DNA from: Membranipora membranacea | Taxonomy: Eukaryota > Bryozoa > Gymnolaemata > Cheilostomatida > Membraniporidae | DNA: 64,000 nucleotides | Direction: 5' to 3' | Assembly: GCA_914767715.1 (NCBI GenBank) | Contig: OU612070.1 | Location: forward strand, 28,570,025-28,634,024 | Part shown: one piece after another, positions 49,336 to 64,000 of the stretch | Position numbering within the stretch: the first letter of the stretch is position 1 | Layout: every line of letters begins with the position of its first letter | Program-made: the position numbers and the translations under genes | The notes under the pieces: generated by a model | The model's database searches: none | What the model saw: the letters and a program-made list of their open reading frames with translations, nothing else | Told to the model about the DNA's origin: nothing

Positions 49336-49573
49336 TTATACAGGGCCGTAGTTCGAGGTGAGGCCGAGAGGCACTGCCTCCCCTAGAAATCTAAATACAG
49401 TGGCCTAAAAACACTAGAATTGAATAATCCATGTCGGAATCAGGTCCTCTGGAACTTCCATTTGCTTATTATATGACTTAAATTGCTCGGGGAGGAGGTT
49501 ACTGGTGATGCTTTGGACACGCCTCAGACTTTTACCTCCCCTACCATCTCTTCTAATCTACGGCCCTGTTATA
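49336..49573. mobile_element. About 228-bp MITE with CAGGGCCGTAG termini and a 5-bp flanking repeat
   Basis: The element spans 49341-49568, from CAGGGCCGTAG to CTACGGCCCTG (perfect 11-bp inverted ends), flanked by TTATA on both sides. It begins 14 bp after the transporter stop codon, so it must lie in the 3' UTR. CAGGG-type ends recall hAT elements, but those usually give 8-bp duplications, so the class is left open. Confidence 0.8.
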
Positions 49574-50060
49574 GCACCAGTACGGGTTCTTTAACAGCCT
49601 CTCATGATAGGCACCTACTTGGATCTCAGAGTGACACTTATTAGTAACTTTTATAAAATCTTACACACATATGACCTTATTTAATCCCTTATGCGTAGTT
49701 CAAATGTGTGGGTTTGTATTGATATGGTATTAGCAAGTCTTCTTTAATTAATTCTTACCAATCCTTTTTGAGTTATGATCGTTCCGACCAGGATATCCTT
49801 CTGAATCTATTTCACTTATAGTGTTGACCAGCACTGTTAACCTTTCTATATGATGTTGTATCTGTGATTGACTCTTAATCTCTTGACCTGGTACCACCCA
49901 CTACAATGAGGTGGCGGAGTGATATTGCAAAAGTTCCCAACCTTTTTTTAGCATTTGAAACTCAACTGCAACAATCAGAATGTTACTCAATATAAATTTT
50001 GCATATTAGTAACCTTTATAATAAATAATTCAATTCACTTAATTTTCTCATCCAAAAGAG
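49574..50060. other. Convergent 3' region between transporter and lectin
   Basis: The two genes converge here. The only named item is a partial copy (about 49908-49940) of the CAGAGGGAAC foldback family. No exon is seen. Confidence 0.4.
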
Positions 50061-50072
50061 TTTATTTATTCA
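50061..50072 (-). terminator. Poly(A) signal overlapping the lectin stop codon
   Basis: On the - strand the end reads TTTGAATAAATAAACTC. The TGA stop shares its last base with the first of two overlapping AATAAA hexamers. The lectin mRNA would then have almost no 3' UTR. Confidence 0.6.
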
Positions 50073-52031
50073 AATTGGCTTTTCACAAATAAAAGCTCTT
50101 TTCTCCATACAAGGAGCATCATGCCACAGGAATCCGGCTCTCTCCTCAGCCATGAACACACAACCCTGGTTAGGGTTGTTCTCTGGTTGGTTACAGGCCC
50201 AGTCAGACTCTGTGAGAGGTAGCGGTCTCTTCTGATATTCTACCCAGAACCAATCCTTGTTCACTCGCCTGGCTCCAATCCAAAGTACACTTCCAAGCTC
50301 TTCAAAAAAAACCAGGTGTAACAGTGTAAAAATGTATAATAATAATAAAAATGGTGAGGAGGTTTGGAGGGTTTGGAGGTTTGAAATTGGTCTCATCTGT
50401 GTCGCGTATAATTGTGGCGCTCTGAACAACAATAGAGAAGGAGAGATGGCGAGATGGAGCAACCAATTGGTTAGTGGCTTAGTGCTCTTATTATTAACTG
50501 CCAGATTGGGTTAGAGTTTCATTTGGGGAGCTTTCATGATGGATTGTTCCAGCTCTCAGCATCCTAGAGTGCCAATTAGTTTAAGTGCGCAGACGGCTGC
50601 AATCCAAGTCAGTGGCATTACATTATCAAATTAAGTGTTTGATAATGTAATGTAGAGTGAATCTATCTCCTGTTTCCATTTTAGGAATGACCTCTTCAAG
50701 CGTTCAACCTCCCGGCTAATGAGCCTACCAGAAAATGTTGATCAACAGTGGTTTAGGGCTTGTTCTCTCGGGTTGTTCTTTACTCACAAAATAAAAACCA
50801 CAACTAAATTTCTTGACTGACCAGGCTTCCCGCGTCTCAATGTTTTCATGACGTTGATCTCCTCTCTTGTTCGGTACATGGCGAGGTTTCCTCCCGACAT
50901 GACACACACCTGCTGGGCTCCATACCAGGTTTGTGGTTGAGTCTCAAACTTGTAACACTTGTTGAGTGAAGTCTCCACCCATCCCTCATCGCATGCTGCG
51001 TCTTCAATGTGTACATAAATAATATCTATATTATACCATAGCTACACAGGTTTTACATCCTAGGTTGAAGCATAACCTTAACTCATGTAGCAGTTACCCG
51101 AGATTAAAGCCTTTTGTTATACCTGCGAAGGATACCTTTTTCTTCATCTTGATTGGATTTTTTTTTCTTGACGACAGATTTTGAAAAACATTTCAATCAG
51201 TTCAGTTGTGCCATCAAAATTTTAAAAAAATGACTAACTGCAATATGCGACTAGTAAGCTTGGAAACAAAAAGACTTAAATCATGGATGAAACACCAACC
51301 TAAAGGTATTCTAATATCATGACCTGACAAACTTTGGACTTCAATCATTGATGTCATCAAGATCTGTTCAAAGCCTTCAGCTTCTGCTAACCCGTTAATA
51401 ATCGGCCACTGGCTCTCGGTTGGTCCCACAAATTAAACCCGCTAATCAGTCTATTAACTCAGACAACGGCAGAGTAGTGGGCTTATTTACCTGGTAAGAC
51501 TATTTATAACACCAACAACAACCATTGATAAGACATCTCACCCTGAGATACAATCTCTCTGCTCCGAAGCGACAGTGTCGAAAAATTGTGCAATTTACAT
51601 ATTGCCTATAGAAGTTTACGTTTTATAAGTGCGGTTGACTTTTCAGTTTGAGAACTCAAGCATAATTGGATTAATCCAAACAGGACAGTGCAAAGATACC
51701 CAACCTGGGAACTGATTAGTTGCACACATAGAGTCTATAATAACTCTATGGTTGCACATGCCCAAAGTGCCTACATTTTGCACCACAGAGGAGCTCTTTT
51801 TGACGAGCTATCTTTTATTGAAGAGGCCTTGCTGCTGAGGAATTGACTCGCATCATTTAAAAGAGGAGATGATAAAAACCAACTAGACTTGTAATAAACT
51901 AACATTATTGAGCCTCATAATTAAATTTTCAAAGATTTTGGAATTGACTCTTTTTAACTTGATAAGTAAGCCAGCTTACCTGCTTTCCATATCACAAAGA
52001 ACAAAAGGGTAGATACAATAATGAACTTCAT
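50070..52031 (-). CDS. Secreted single-domain C-type lectin
   Basis: The product is a predicted secreted sugar-binding protein of 153 aa. Exons in transcript order: 52031-51980, 51001-50822, 50299-50070; both introns are phase 1. Exon 1 is a signal peptide (MKFIIVSTLLFFVIWKA). The lectin fold follows: DEGWVETSLNKCYKF, QTWYGAQQVCVMSGGNLA, WIGARRVNKDWFW, then NQPENNPNQGC, WHDAPC and RAFICEKPI. The cysteines expected for the long-form fold are present (ACDEG, KCYKF, QQVC, ACNQ, NQGC, APC, FIC). The calcium-site motifs are unusual: PEN where EPN or QPD is typical, and W-H-D for WND. Calcium-dependent sugar binding is therefore possible but not assured. Confidence 0.85.
50615..50653. repeat. Hairpin in the lectin intron
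   Basis: CATTACATTATCAAA and TTTGATAATGTAATG are exact reverse complements around an 8-9-bp loop (TTAAGTG). There is no flanking duplication. Confidence 0.7.
51719..51758. mobile_element. 24-bp imperfect palindrome with 8-bp target duplication
   Basis: 51727-51750 runs from CATAGAGT to ACTCTATG with 8 bp between the arms. GTTGCACA lies on both sides (51719-51726 and 51751-51758). It is in lectin intron 1. It resembles 22526-22549 and, in its CA...AGAG/CTCT...TG ends, the 30-bp palindromes. Confidence 0.7.
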
Positions 52032-52671
52032 CGCTGGGTCTTCTCTGGCAGCCAAATATTACTGTGATGGTGTGTATACAGAAGTTATCAGCACAGAAGC
52101 TGTATCAGTGAATAACTGGTAACTGATCATTGTATCAAGTTGATACAATATGGGAATAAACATCTTGCTCGAGCCGTTCATTCGCCATTGCGATAAAATT
52201 GAAATAGTTAATGCTATCCTTGCCTGTTTTCAGTTAAATTCATCATGTATAAAGTAAGGCAAAAGAGGCAAGAACACCCCTCCTTTGAATCGTATTTGAT
52301 AAGCATAGATCGAGGAAGGCAGGCAACTCCGTGTACAAGTTTGAGTTAAAAGTCAACTGGCGGAATTAATCAAGAATATAGTTTTGCTAAATTCAGCAAG
52401 TACATCTCTACATTGTTGGAAGATGTTTTTGGAGTTGGTAGTAGTAATACGTGTGCCACTTTAAAATAATATACTAGTATACTTTTATTTGGGTGTTATG
52501 TACTAATATTCATAAGTCCATGTTCCAGGCCTGATTTCATAGAATAGTAAAATATGTCACAAAAATTCAAATCTATATTTTAAAGATTAATAAAAATAAT
52601 CAATAAGAGAATAATAAAAAATAGCTTTATAAAATAAGCAGCTCGTGAAAAAAAGTGTGTGTATTAAAATG

Positions 52672-53267
52672 TTAAATATGACTACGAGCTAATCTTTGAG
52701 GCTTAGTCTGCTGAGAATAAATCTCGTCATCTTCACTATTAAAGTCAGCGGCTGTCTCAATCTTGTTCTCTGCTGCTCTCGCCACCACTAATATATCCTC
52801 AAGATTGCCCTTAGATATAGTCTTTGGCAGCTCATTCTCTTTTTTACAGTTCTTGCAACAAGCACACTTCTTATAACTGTAATAGCATATCAACACGAAA
52901 ACTACAGCCAAGAAGAAACATGTTGCAAAGACAGCAGATACAGCTTCGGTCATGCTCAAATCAAAATAAATAGGATGTGGGGTTACTGGGACATCATTAT
53001 GTAGGGTTGTGTGCACTGCTTGTGTGATTTGACCATCTGTCACTTCAAGGTTGGCAAACTTGTTTATATTATCGTCGGATTGTAATGCTGTTGCGACTCT
53101 AGGATCAGCAGCAGCCTTTGTAGTGAAGCTGATTATCGTCTTCAGCGATTGTTGTGTAGTGGACTGGATGAGAGTTGAGACATCCAATACTGGCAGCTTT
53201 ACCGCGGGCAGTTGGTTAAGAAGATCTCCCATGTTGTCTGACTTTTTGTGGTCCTGCTTGGCCAAAT
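52672..53267 (-). CDS. Orphan single-pass membrane protein
   Basis: I do not recognise this protein. From the ATG at 53232-53230 it has 186 aa: a roughly 95-residue N-terminal part without cysteines, one membrane helix at about residues 97-119 (AVSAVFATCFFLAVVFVLIC), then KKCACCKNCKK, which could be palmitoylated, and a roughly 55-residue acidic tail with EIYSQQ. No signal peptide precedes the helix; the helix may act as a signal anchor with the N-terminus outside. A 3' splice site (TTTTTATAG) lies at 53268, so the exon includes about 35 nt of 5' UTR or upstream coding sequence. A possible upstream exon (about 53508-53542) ends in a good donor; it has no ATG in frame. A poly(A) signal candidate is at 52484-52489. 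Confidence 0.65.
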
Positions 53268-53600
53268 CTATAAAAAAGAAAAAGTATTGAATGAGACATG
53301 CATAATACAATTCAGTTTGAAATAAAAGTAGAAAAAAAGTTGAAATGATAATTTGTTCAACTACAAAACAGAGTAGAAAGTCCAATGTAAAGCAAGCATT
53401 CTTTGTTTGTAAAGCATTATACAAACACTTGAACATCATTATCAAAATTTTATTTTCCTGTATCTAAAACCCCCAAATAATCGCAAAAATCAACTTCTAA
53501 CCCTTACCGTTTATAAAAGCAGAAGATAGCTCTGTATCTTGCTAAATTATGCTCAGCTCTGAAATGAAGTCCTTCTGCTACGAGTACTGCTGGATCACTG

Positions 53601-53695
53601 ATTGGTTCAGTTGGAATCTGATCTTTATAAACGTTTGCCTCATCACCCGTTCATTGGTCCGTAACGTCCTGGTGGGCAGCTGGGTATCCGCCAAT
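53601..53695 (-). promoter_or_regulatory. Cluster of three CCAAT boxes
   Basis: ATTGG at 53601-53605 and 53653-53657, and CCAAT at 53691-53695, lie just upstream of the probable first exon of the orphan membrane protein gene. Clustered CCAAT boxes are typical NF-Y sites in promoters. The 72-codon open frame here on the + strand is probably chance. Confidence 0.4.
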
Positions 53696-56324
53696 GAACT
53701 CATCAATAATCGTATTGAGACATCGGTGAACCAAAATGATGTCAGAGGAAGCAAAACCACACTTTAAAAAGTCTGATCATTCAAAGTTTGGTTAATTTTT
53801 CTCAGATAGGCTGTTAAATACAGCCTGAGTAATTTAGACATGCTACGAAGCTCACCTATGATTAGTTAGTCATAGGAAACAGCTTGTCAATTTGTGGGTT
53901 TGTCATCCGCTGGTAATTAAAGGATCAGGAACAGTACAACTCGTCAATCAGTCATCAGGGGGTCCTGTGTACAGCTGACCTTACACAAGTTAGAACCACT
54001 CCTGACATGTAAGGTTTAAAAGGGCAAGGAAAACGGTAATTGTTGCATATTGAATGCTGCTGAATATGGATGTCTTTTTTTCAATACTTCAAGTTGATAC
54101 CATTCCAAATATAACAGAAGCCACAACGGAGCAAATTAACTCACTCAGACGAAACTTATAAAGAGGTTTTTGGTTTAAAAATAGGAGATTTCCTCTTTCC
54201 TTTATATAAGCAGCAAACTAAGGGGTCTTCCTTGCTTTTTAAATGCATAAAGAGTAAACATTAAATAAAAGTGACCATTTTTAGGGGATTAGACCATATT
54301 AGTCCACTGCTCTCAATCTGAATAAGAGACCAGAGGCGATCAGTTCCCAAATGTCGTTGAACCAACATTATTTATGACATTTTATGTTGATCTCGGTCTT
54401 CTCTAATAATAATAAAAATCTCTTACCATCAAATTGTGATGGTCAGAGGCGGAATTAGAGCAGGAAGAGTTTATTGACATATCACTTTGGGGAAAAATTT
54501 ATATAAATACAGTTACTGCTGATGCTATTTTTGTATGACATCCTGATAGTAATTCAGCAGATCACTTTCAATTTGCATAATAAATAAAGTCTTTTCCTCT
54601 AATCTTGCTTTGTATTGTGAAAAAGGAACAACGTTCTCTTCTCCGTAAACACACCAAAGCTTTCCTTGTATGCAAATTAGAAGATTCATGACGTCAGATA
54701 TTTTGCGCTACAGAATGGTTTTAATCAAATGCCAAACATAATTCAAAAGAAAAATTTTAATTGTTTAGAAAGATAGATGATTTCTTGGTTTATTCAGTGC
54801 ACTTTTTTGACCTTGCCTTAAGGCGCCCATTAAATTATGTACTTACCTATCCAATTTGTTATCAGATTTTACCTATCGATTTGTCATAAAGAAAACTTAA
54901 ATTAGTTTAAGCAGCCTGGGACTAGTCAGAGGATAAATCAATAACCAAAAGAAGGATACAACTTGGCTTAAAGAGGTCGCCCTGTCGCTAACCACCGGAA
55001 CACAAAACCAAAAACACCTACCAAGATAATCAGCCATTTGCACCAGGTAGACACATTAAGCTAATCCTGACATAGAAAAATATCCGACTTGAAAACCAAA
55101 ACTAAGGTGTATTCAAAGGTAACACTGGTTTATTGCAAGCAGATTTGCATATTATTACAGTATAATGATTAGAACACTGAAATCGCTAAGTTATTTTGAG
55201 TAATTTGCAAGGCATGGGCACACATTTTGAGACCTAGAGCTTGTTCGTTTGCTATACAGATACATCGGTGTTGTTTATATGTTCAAATTTCCTTGCTTTT
55301 GGTGTTGATTTCAATGAAGAAGGAATCCTTTATAACCTTACACCCATAGCTCAATCTTAAAATAGACATTGTGCTTACAAGGAAAGTGGTCCTTGAGATA
55401 AGATACATCATAGAATGGAACATGAACATATTGATCAGGAAGATATGATGATGTAAGCAAACCAAAGCTTGTCAACAGGAAAGTGATCAGGAACTCGGAG
55501 GAAGATCACTAAAGAAATGATTTTGCCTGCGTGGCGACTGTCCAAATCACCCTGTGTGTTCCTATTATCACTGCAATAAAACTCAGTAGTGCTCAGAAGA
55601 AATTTCCATAACAACAAACAACAAAAAGTAAGGGCTATTTACTCTGTGGTAACAATGAGCATTTCCATGCAGCTCTCAGAGATTAAACAGATAAACACCA
55701 TGATTTAGCAAAATACTTTAACTTGCAATTGCATCGCTTGTTGAACCAAAGAGTCAAGTTCAACAAATCAGGATCTTTTTTGGAACTCGTATCTTTTGAA
55801 CTTGGTGGAGGAAATGTGTGACCGTGTGCGAGGAGTCAATGATAAGAGTGTGACAATTAAGTGATAGGAAAGTCTAACCGGCGGGAGGGGGGGGGGACAG
55901 GGTAGAGTAGTGTAGGGTGTTATTGCGTTGAGGAAACAGAAGTGCCAATCTGTCTAACCTGATAAAAATAACCTCATAAAAATAGCAGATAAAATACCAA
56001 GCCCATCACTATGCTGCAAACCATAACATGATAAAACAATACATCTGATGAAAATGTCATTCGATTTGCTGGGTCATATATATTTTTCATCATGGACAAT
56101 ATCAGATTGACAGGAGATGAAATCACAGTGCAATAGATAAGAGTAAGACATATTTCACATATTTGAGATATCTATATTTAAAAAAAACCCGGGAAAATGT
56201 GAATTTACAGGATGGCAGATTTAGGATCAGAATATATGCCGGTTGTCAGATTTTCTAAATATAACCAATTTCATTATCTGCTGAGTAATATTATGAATGC
56301 TGAGGTAAACTGAACAGCAAAGTA
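53696..56324. other. Intergenic between orphan membrane gene and MORN2
   Basis: No exon on either strand is supported. The DNA is AT-rich with a G run near 55884 and no repeat that I could pair with another copy in the window. Confidence 0.45.
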
Positions 56325-58435
<2,111 letters not shown>

Positions 58436-58915
58436 AGTAGCAATTGATTATTAAGTCCCAGATCCCAGACAAAGGCAACAGAATAGGCTGTATCTCTAAT
58501 TTTTGTGCAGGCTAGGCTTTGCAATGTATTCTAATACACAGCTGGACTTTTTTATGAGCTATTTAGGAAATGTTAACAATTTTCCTCAATATTGTAGCTG
58601 ATCAATTTTACTGAAAATTGTACACTTTTTTTTTCATATATTTCAATGACCTTAATTACTAGTTACTATGGAACCCAAGGTTCAAAGGGCGGGGCCATCT
58701 GAATATCTATGATCTAATTGGCTAAATTTTACATAAATGGGAGGGGTCTTAATACTTTGATTAAAGGAGACATAGTTTTGCTGTACTAGTTCCGGCTAAA
58801 ATTATTGTCAGCAATTAAAAACAAAAAAGTTCTCCACATTTTTTTCATTCACCAAAGGAAAACTTCATCTTATTTAACTAGCTTTGACTGATACTCAATA
58901 GGTATTGATTAAAAG
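58436..58915. promoter_or_regulatory. Bidirectional promoter of MORN2 (-) and POLR2I (+)
   Basis: The two start codons are 480 bp apart, head to head. Near the centre are a GC box (GGGCGGGGCC, 58687-58696) and a CCAAT box in reverse (ATTGG, 58717-58721). No TATA box lies at a fitting distance from either gene, as is common for shared housekeeping promoters. Confidence 0.55.
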
Positions 58916-61107
<2,192 letters not shown>

Positions 61108-61181
61108 ATATAAGAGTGCTTCAGCTACAGCGCTCCACTCAACGGGACAATTATGTACATATGTAAATCTTATACTTTTGC

Positions 61182-61187
61182 AATAAA
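61182..61187 (+). terminator. Poly(A) signal of POLR2I
   Basis: An AATAAA lies 75 nt after the stop codon, followed by a T-rich stretch, giving a short 3' UTR. Confidence 0.75.
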
Positions 61188-63070
61188 TAATTTTTAATTT
61201 TTGCCAGTTAGGATGATGCCTATATTAAATCAGAAATGATTTGGGCTTTTCCTGAATGATTATTTGATAGATGAACGCTCATGTCACTTTCGAACATCAA
61301 GAGTTCTCTAGGTCTTCGTCATGGTATCAAGCAAAGTGATGCTGTCTGTGTAAAAATAAACAGTGTTGTGTTGTCTACCCCTGTTTTGCAATGGTAAGAC
61401 AACTCCCAATATCTTAGTCAAATATTGAAATGAGCCTCATAAATTTTGGTAATACAATTGATTAACTTAGACAACAAGCCTAGAGTAATTCTATAGGTAG
61501 TTATGTACAAACTATTGTATAGTTTTGTCAGTTTTCAGATTTAAGCGAATCAATCGCTTTCACAATTTACTTGGCATTTCTCCAACGAATGTGGCATACA
61601 CTATCCCCACTGCTCTCACAGATCTCGCAGTGCTAATTTCTGAGGCAATATTATCAGAACCAATAAACAACAGTCATGACTTATATCAATGAATTGAATG
61701 TTTTCTTACCCTTTATTATTCTCTATGCTTTCTGTGAGTTGATGTATTGAGTTGATGAATACAGGGCTTTTTATTGGGTCAGCCCAAACAAAATATTCAT
61801 AAGGAAGAGAGTTGCTAACACTGTCATATAAGTGTTTGATAAAAAATGAATAGCGTCACCAGCAGGGCGGGCAATGCACAGGCAAAATACTACATCGGCG
61901 CCATGTATTATTCATCATGCCTCGAGATTGTATTGTTGAAATCGGTAGTAGCATTATGGTTATTTAGGTAATAAAGTTTGTATTGTCATAAAGACAATGG
62001 CATGTGTGACCCGCAAACTTCAAAAAATAACATATTCATGAAAATTTCTAAGGGTACAAAAAATCACAGCAGACAATGGCTGTGTGCTTCATTATTTACC
62101 TTATAAATAGATGAGGGAAAGTTTGATAAACAATTACTTGGAGCCAAATAAAAACCTTGATTCCCAAAATTCCTGCAAAGTTTCTCAGGCACCCCTTAAA
62201 TGAGGTCAGATCCTGTCTCCGTGATAAGTTTCTCAGAATAAGAAATTAACCTTTCGAGTGAAGTATTTGCAAAACACCACATAATATGAGATTTTCTTCT
62301 TCTCTAAAAAAGTTAGAATGAATATGTTGCTGATATCTTTTTCCAGATTATAATGACGAAAGTCGGTGCTAGCTGTCTTACATCATCAAGGGCAAGGTAC
62401 CAGGAGCTGGGTATATGTGTTCAGGTACAATGGAGGTGGCACTGCTCTGTGTATCATACTCAAAAACTGGTGAAATATAAACAGATTACCTCGCAGGGGG
62501 GGGGGGGCAAAATTCTGGGGGGCTCAGACTAGGGGTAGGGTGACAGTATAGATAAGCCTAATTCACTCAGCTGATTCTGTAGCTTTCAAGTAGTTGGCGC
62601 TCTGCAGGTTTCAAAATCCCTGTCATTAATCATAAGTTGAGGGTGCAGTTTTGTGCAAAATTAATTTGGACACATGTTCGTGCTGATTGCTGTTTTTATT
62701 TACAGTTTCGTCAGGACCGCTAATTACCATAATGCATGACCTCTTACACGACCTTGAGTCTTTGTGTTTGTGAAGTCAGATTTAAGGAGTTATAACATTG
62801 TCAATATCTCAAGAATCGGCAACCTTATAATAACCATTGTATCAAATTAATTCGAGGGGAAACCTTTTTGTCTTTGCGCTCTGAAGGTGATATTCATTGT
62901 TTTGGCGCATGATCTGAAGATTCTCATTGAAGGGTTCAGGTGTCCTCAAGTATCTAATAGGTTGTTTGTATTTATCTTTTGTCCTCGGAGCTCTTTGGTT
63001 AAAAACCACTAAGTTATGATCGTTGAATCAAAGCGAAACTACGCCCAAAAAACAGAAGTGAAAGCGCTTT
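61188..63070. other. Upstream region of the SIX gene
   Basis: No exon is supported. At 62494-62535 there is a G run followed by CAAAATTCTGGGGGGCTCAG, which matches the G-rich part of the element at 28562 (GCAAATGTCTGGGGGGCTCA). The remaining roughly 1.8 kb may hold SIX control elements, but none can be named. Confidence 0.45.
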
Positions 63071-63076
63071 GGCGTA

Positions 63077-63084
63077 TATATAAA
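63077..63084 (+). promoter_or_regulatory. Candidate TATA box of the SIX gene
   Basis: TATATAAA lies 144 bp before the ATG in a GC-richer setting (GCGCTTTGGCG upstream). This would give a 5' UTR of about 115-120 nt. Confidence 0.45.
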
Positions 63085-63227
63085 CAATTGTATTACTGAG
63101 AGAGGTTCATGTTTTATTTCATACGGTAACGTGTAACACGCTCTCGAGTCTTTCTAGTTTACCTCCGTGTGATTTTACCTGAGAGTCGTAGAGAAGAACA
63201 CAGACCATCGTACATATATCTCACAAG

Positions 63228-63920
63228 ATGCCTTTATCGACAGACAGCTGTAGTGAGGACAGTAATATCGGCAGTCCAGTGCTGAAGAGTCCCAAATTAG
63301 AAGGTAGGTGGTCAAATCTCACACTTAGATGAGGAACATTTATCTATTGATAACATTATAAAGCCTTTCATATATATACTCTTCCATATATATACTCTCC
63401 CATATATATACTCTTCCATATATATCCCTTTTATGTTCAGATAATAAATTGGTACCAGAGACTATAGATATATCTATAGTCTCTGTTGGTACCACAAGTA
63501 TAACTCTAATTTGTCTTCTGAAACACAGAATACCATGATTGTTGAGCTTTTGATGTTTTCACATGGGCGTCGGTCTCGCTGTGATAACCAAGTTAGATGG
63601 TTACAGCATAGTTTCGTGAAAAGTTAAAAGTACAGAAATAGAAAGCAATTATTTATTATTTTTTTGTGCTGTTATATAGACAACAGGAACCATAGAAGTT
63701 TGGCTTATCGATTCAGTCTATCTATGTTTTGTTTTTAGACCCAGCAGGGAGAGTGCCTCAGGATGGAGAGTCTATATGTTTCTCACCAGAACAGATAGCC
63801 TGTGTTTGTGAAGCATTACAACAGTCAGGGGATGTGGAGAGGTTGTCCCGATTTTTGTGGTCACTTCCACCCAGTGAACTTCTCAGAAGCAACGAGTCTG
63901 TGCTCAAAGCAAGAGCTGTG
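63228..63920 (+). CDS. SIX-class homeobox transcription factor (3' partial)
   Basis: Exons 63228-63303 and 63739-63920 give the first 86 residues; the homeodomain lies beyond the window. The first exon is Ser-rich. The second begins the SIX protein-interaction domain: [40 protein letters not shown]. It shares features with both SIX1/2 and SIX4/5, so the subclass is not assigned. SIX proteins act with EYA and other partners in developmental control. Both splice sites (G|GTAGGT and TTTTTAG; then GTG|GTGAGT) are good, and the second intron cuts the SIX domain. ATG 63228 is the only start in frame with the second exon. Confidence 0.93.
63364..63428. repeat. 18-bp tandem repeat in SIX intron 1
   Basis: About three and a half copies of CATATATATACTCTTC (with CTCTCC variants). 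Confidence 0.85.
63449..63492. mobile_element. 30-bp palindromic miniature element, copy 3, with 7-bp target duplication
   Basis: 63456-63485 is identical to the palindromes at 17617 and 40996. TTGGTAC lies on both sides (63449-63455 and 63486-63492). It is in SIX intron 1. Confidence 0.85.
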
Positions 63921-64000
63921 GTGAGTTATCCTTTCTTGTCCGCAAAATATTATTATTTATCATCACTGTCGTTAATAGATGTCTACTCAACTATACCTCA

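Noticed and set aside
53549-53767. 72-codon + strand open frame
   Set aside because: Overlaps the CCAAT cluster and the first exon of a - strand gene; composition is not protein-like and no splice partners are seen.

Overview
The window reads as animal nuclear DNA: AT-rich, with multi-exon genes, GT-AG introns of about 0.2-3 kb, many short foldback repeats and microsatellites, and conserved metazoan families (IRF, PPP4R3/SMEK, Gal-3-O-sulfotransferase, SLC18B1-like transporter, C-type lectin, MORN2, RPB9, SIX). The divergent IRF and the uncharacterised C-terminal module fused to it look most like an early-branching animal. A demosponge is my best guess and a cnidarian is possible; no single gene here fixes the phylum.

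Layout. 1-9323 (+): 3' part of a gene encoding an IRF-type DNA-binding domain followed by a Ser/Thr/Gly/Gln-rich middle and an uncharacterised Cys-containing/coiled-coil module. 11286-20481 (+): complete PPP4R3 in 14 exons. 23639-33051 (+): Gal-3-O-sulfotransferase-like type II membrane enzyme in 8 exons. 33052-39695: gene-poor stretch with a decayed coding-like tract, a G/C-run repeat and a tandem array of a tRNA-derived SINE. 39696-49326 (+): SLC18B1-like MFS transporter in 11 exons. 50070-52031 (-): small secreted C-type lectin. 52672-53267 (-): orphan single-pass membrane protein. 56325-58435 (-): MORN2, divergent from 58916-61107 (+): POLR2I (RPB9), sharing a roughly 480-bp promoter. 63228-end (+): first two exons of a SIX homeobox gene.

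The genes are a typical unlinked mix (transcription factors, phosphatase subunit, Golgi enzyme, transporter, lectin, RNA polymerase subunit). The only clear regulatory coupling is the head-to-head MORN2/POLR2I pair. I joined exons by hand and checked reading phase across each junction. All are consistent except one junction in the IRF gene, which is one base out of phase.

The most unusual signal is in the non-coding DNA. Three identical copies of a perfect 30-bp palindrome are each flanked by exact 7-bp direct repeats that differ between sites. A second, different 30-bp palindrome has the same 7-bp flanking signature, and its termini also bound a 423-bp expanded element with its own 7-bp duplication. 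A 24-bp relative has an 8-bp duplication. Together they look like a class of miniature mobile elements that consist of little but their inverted termini.
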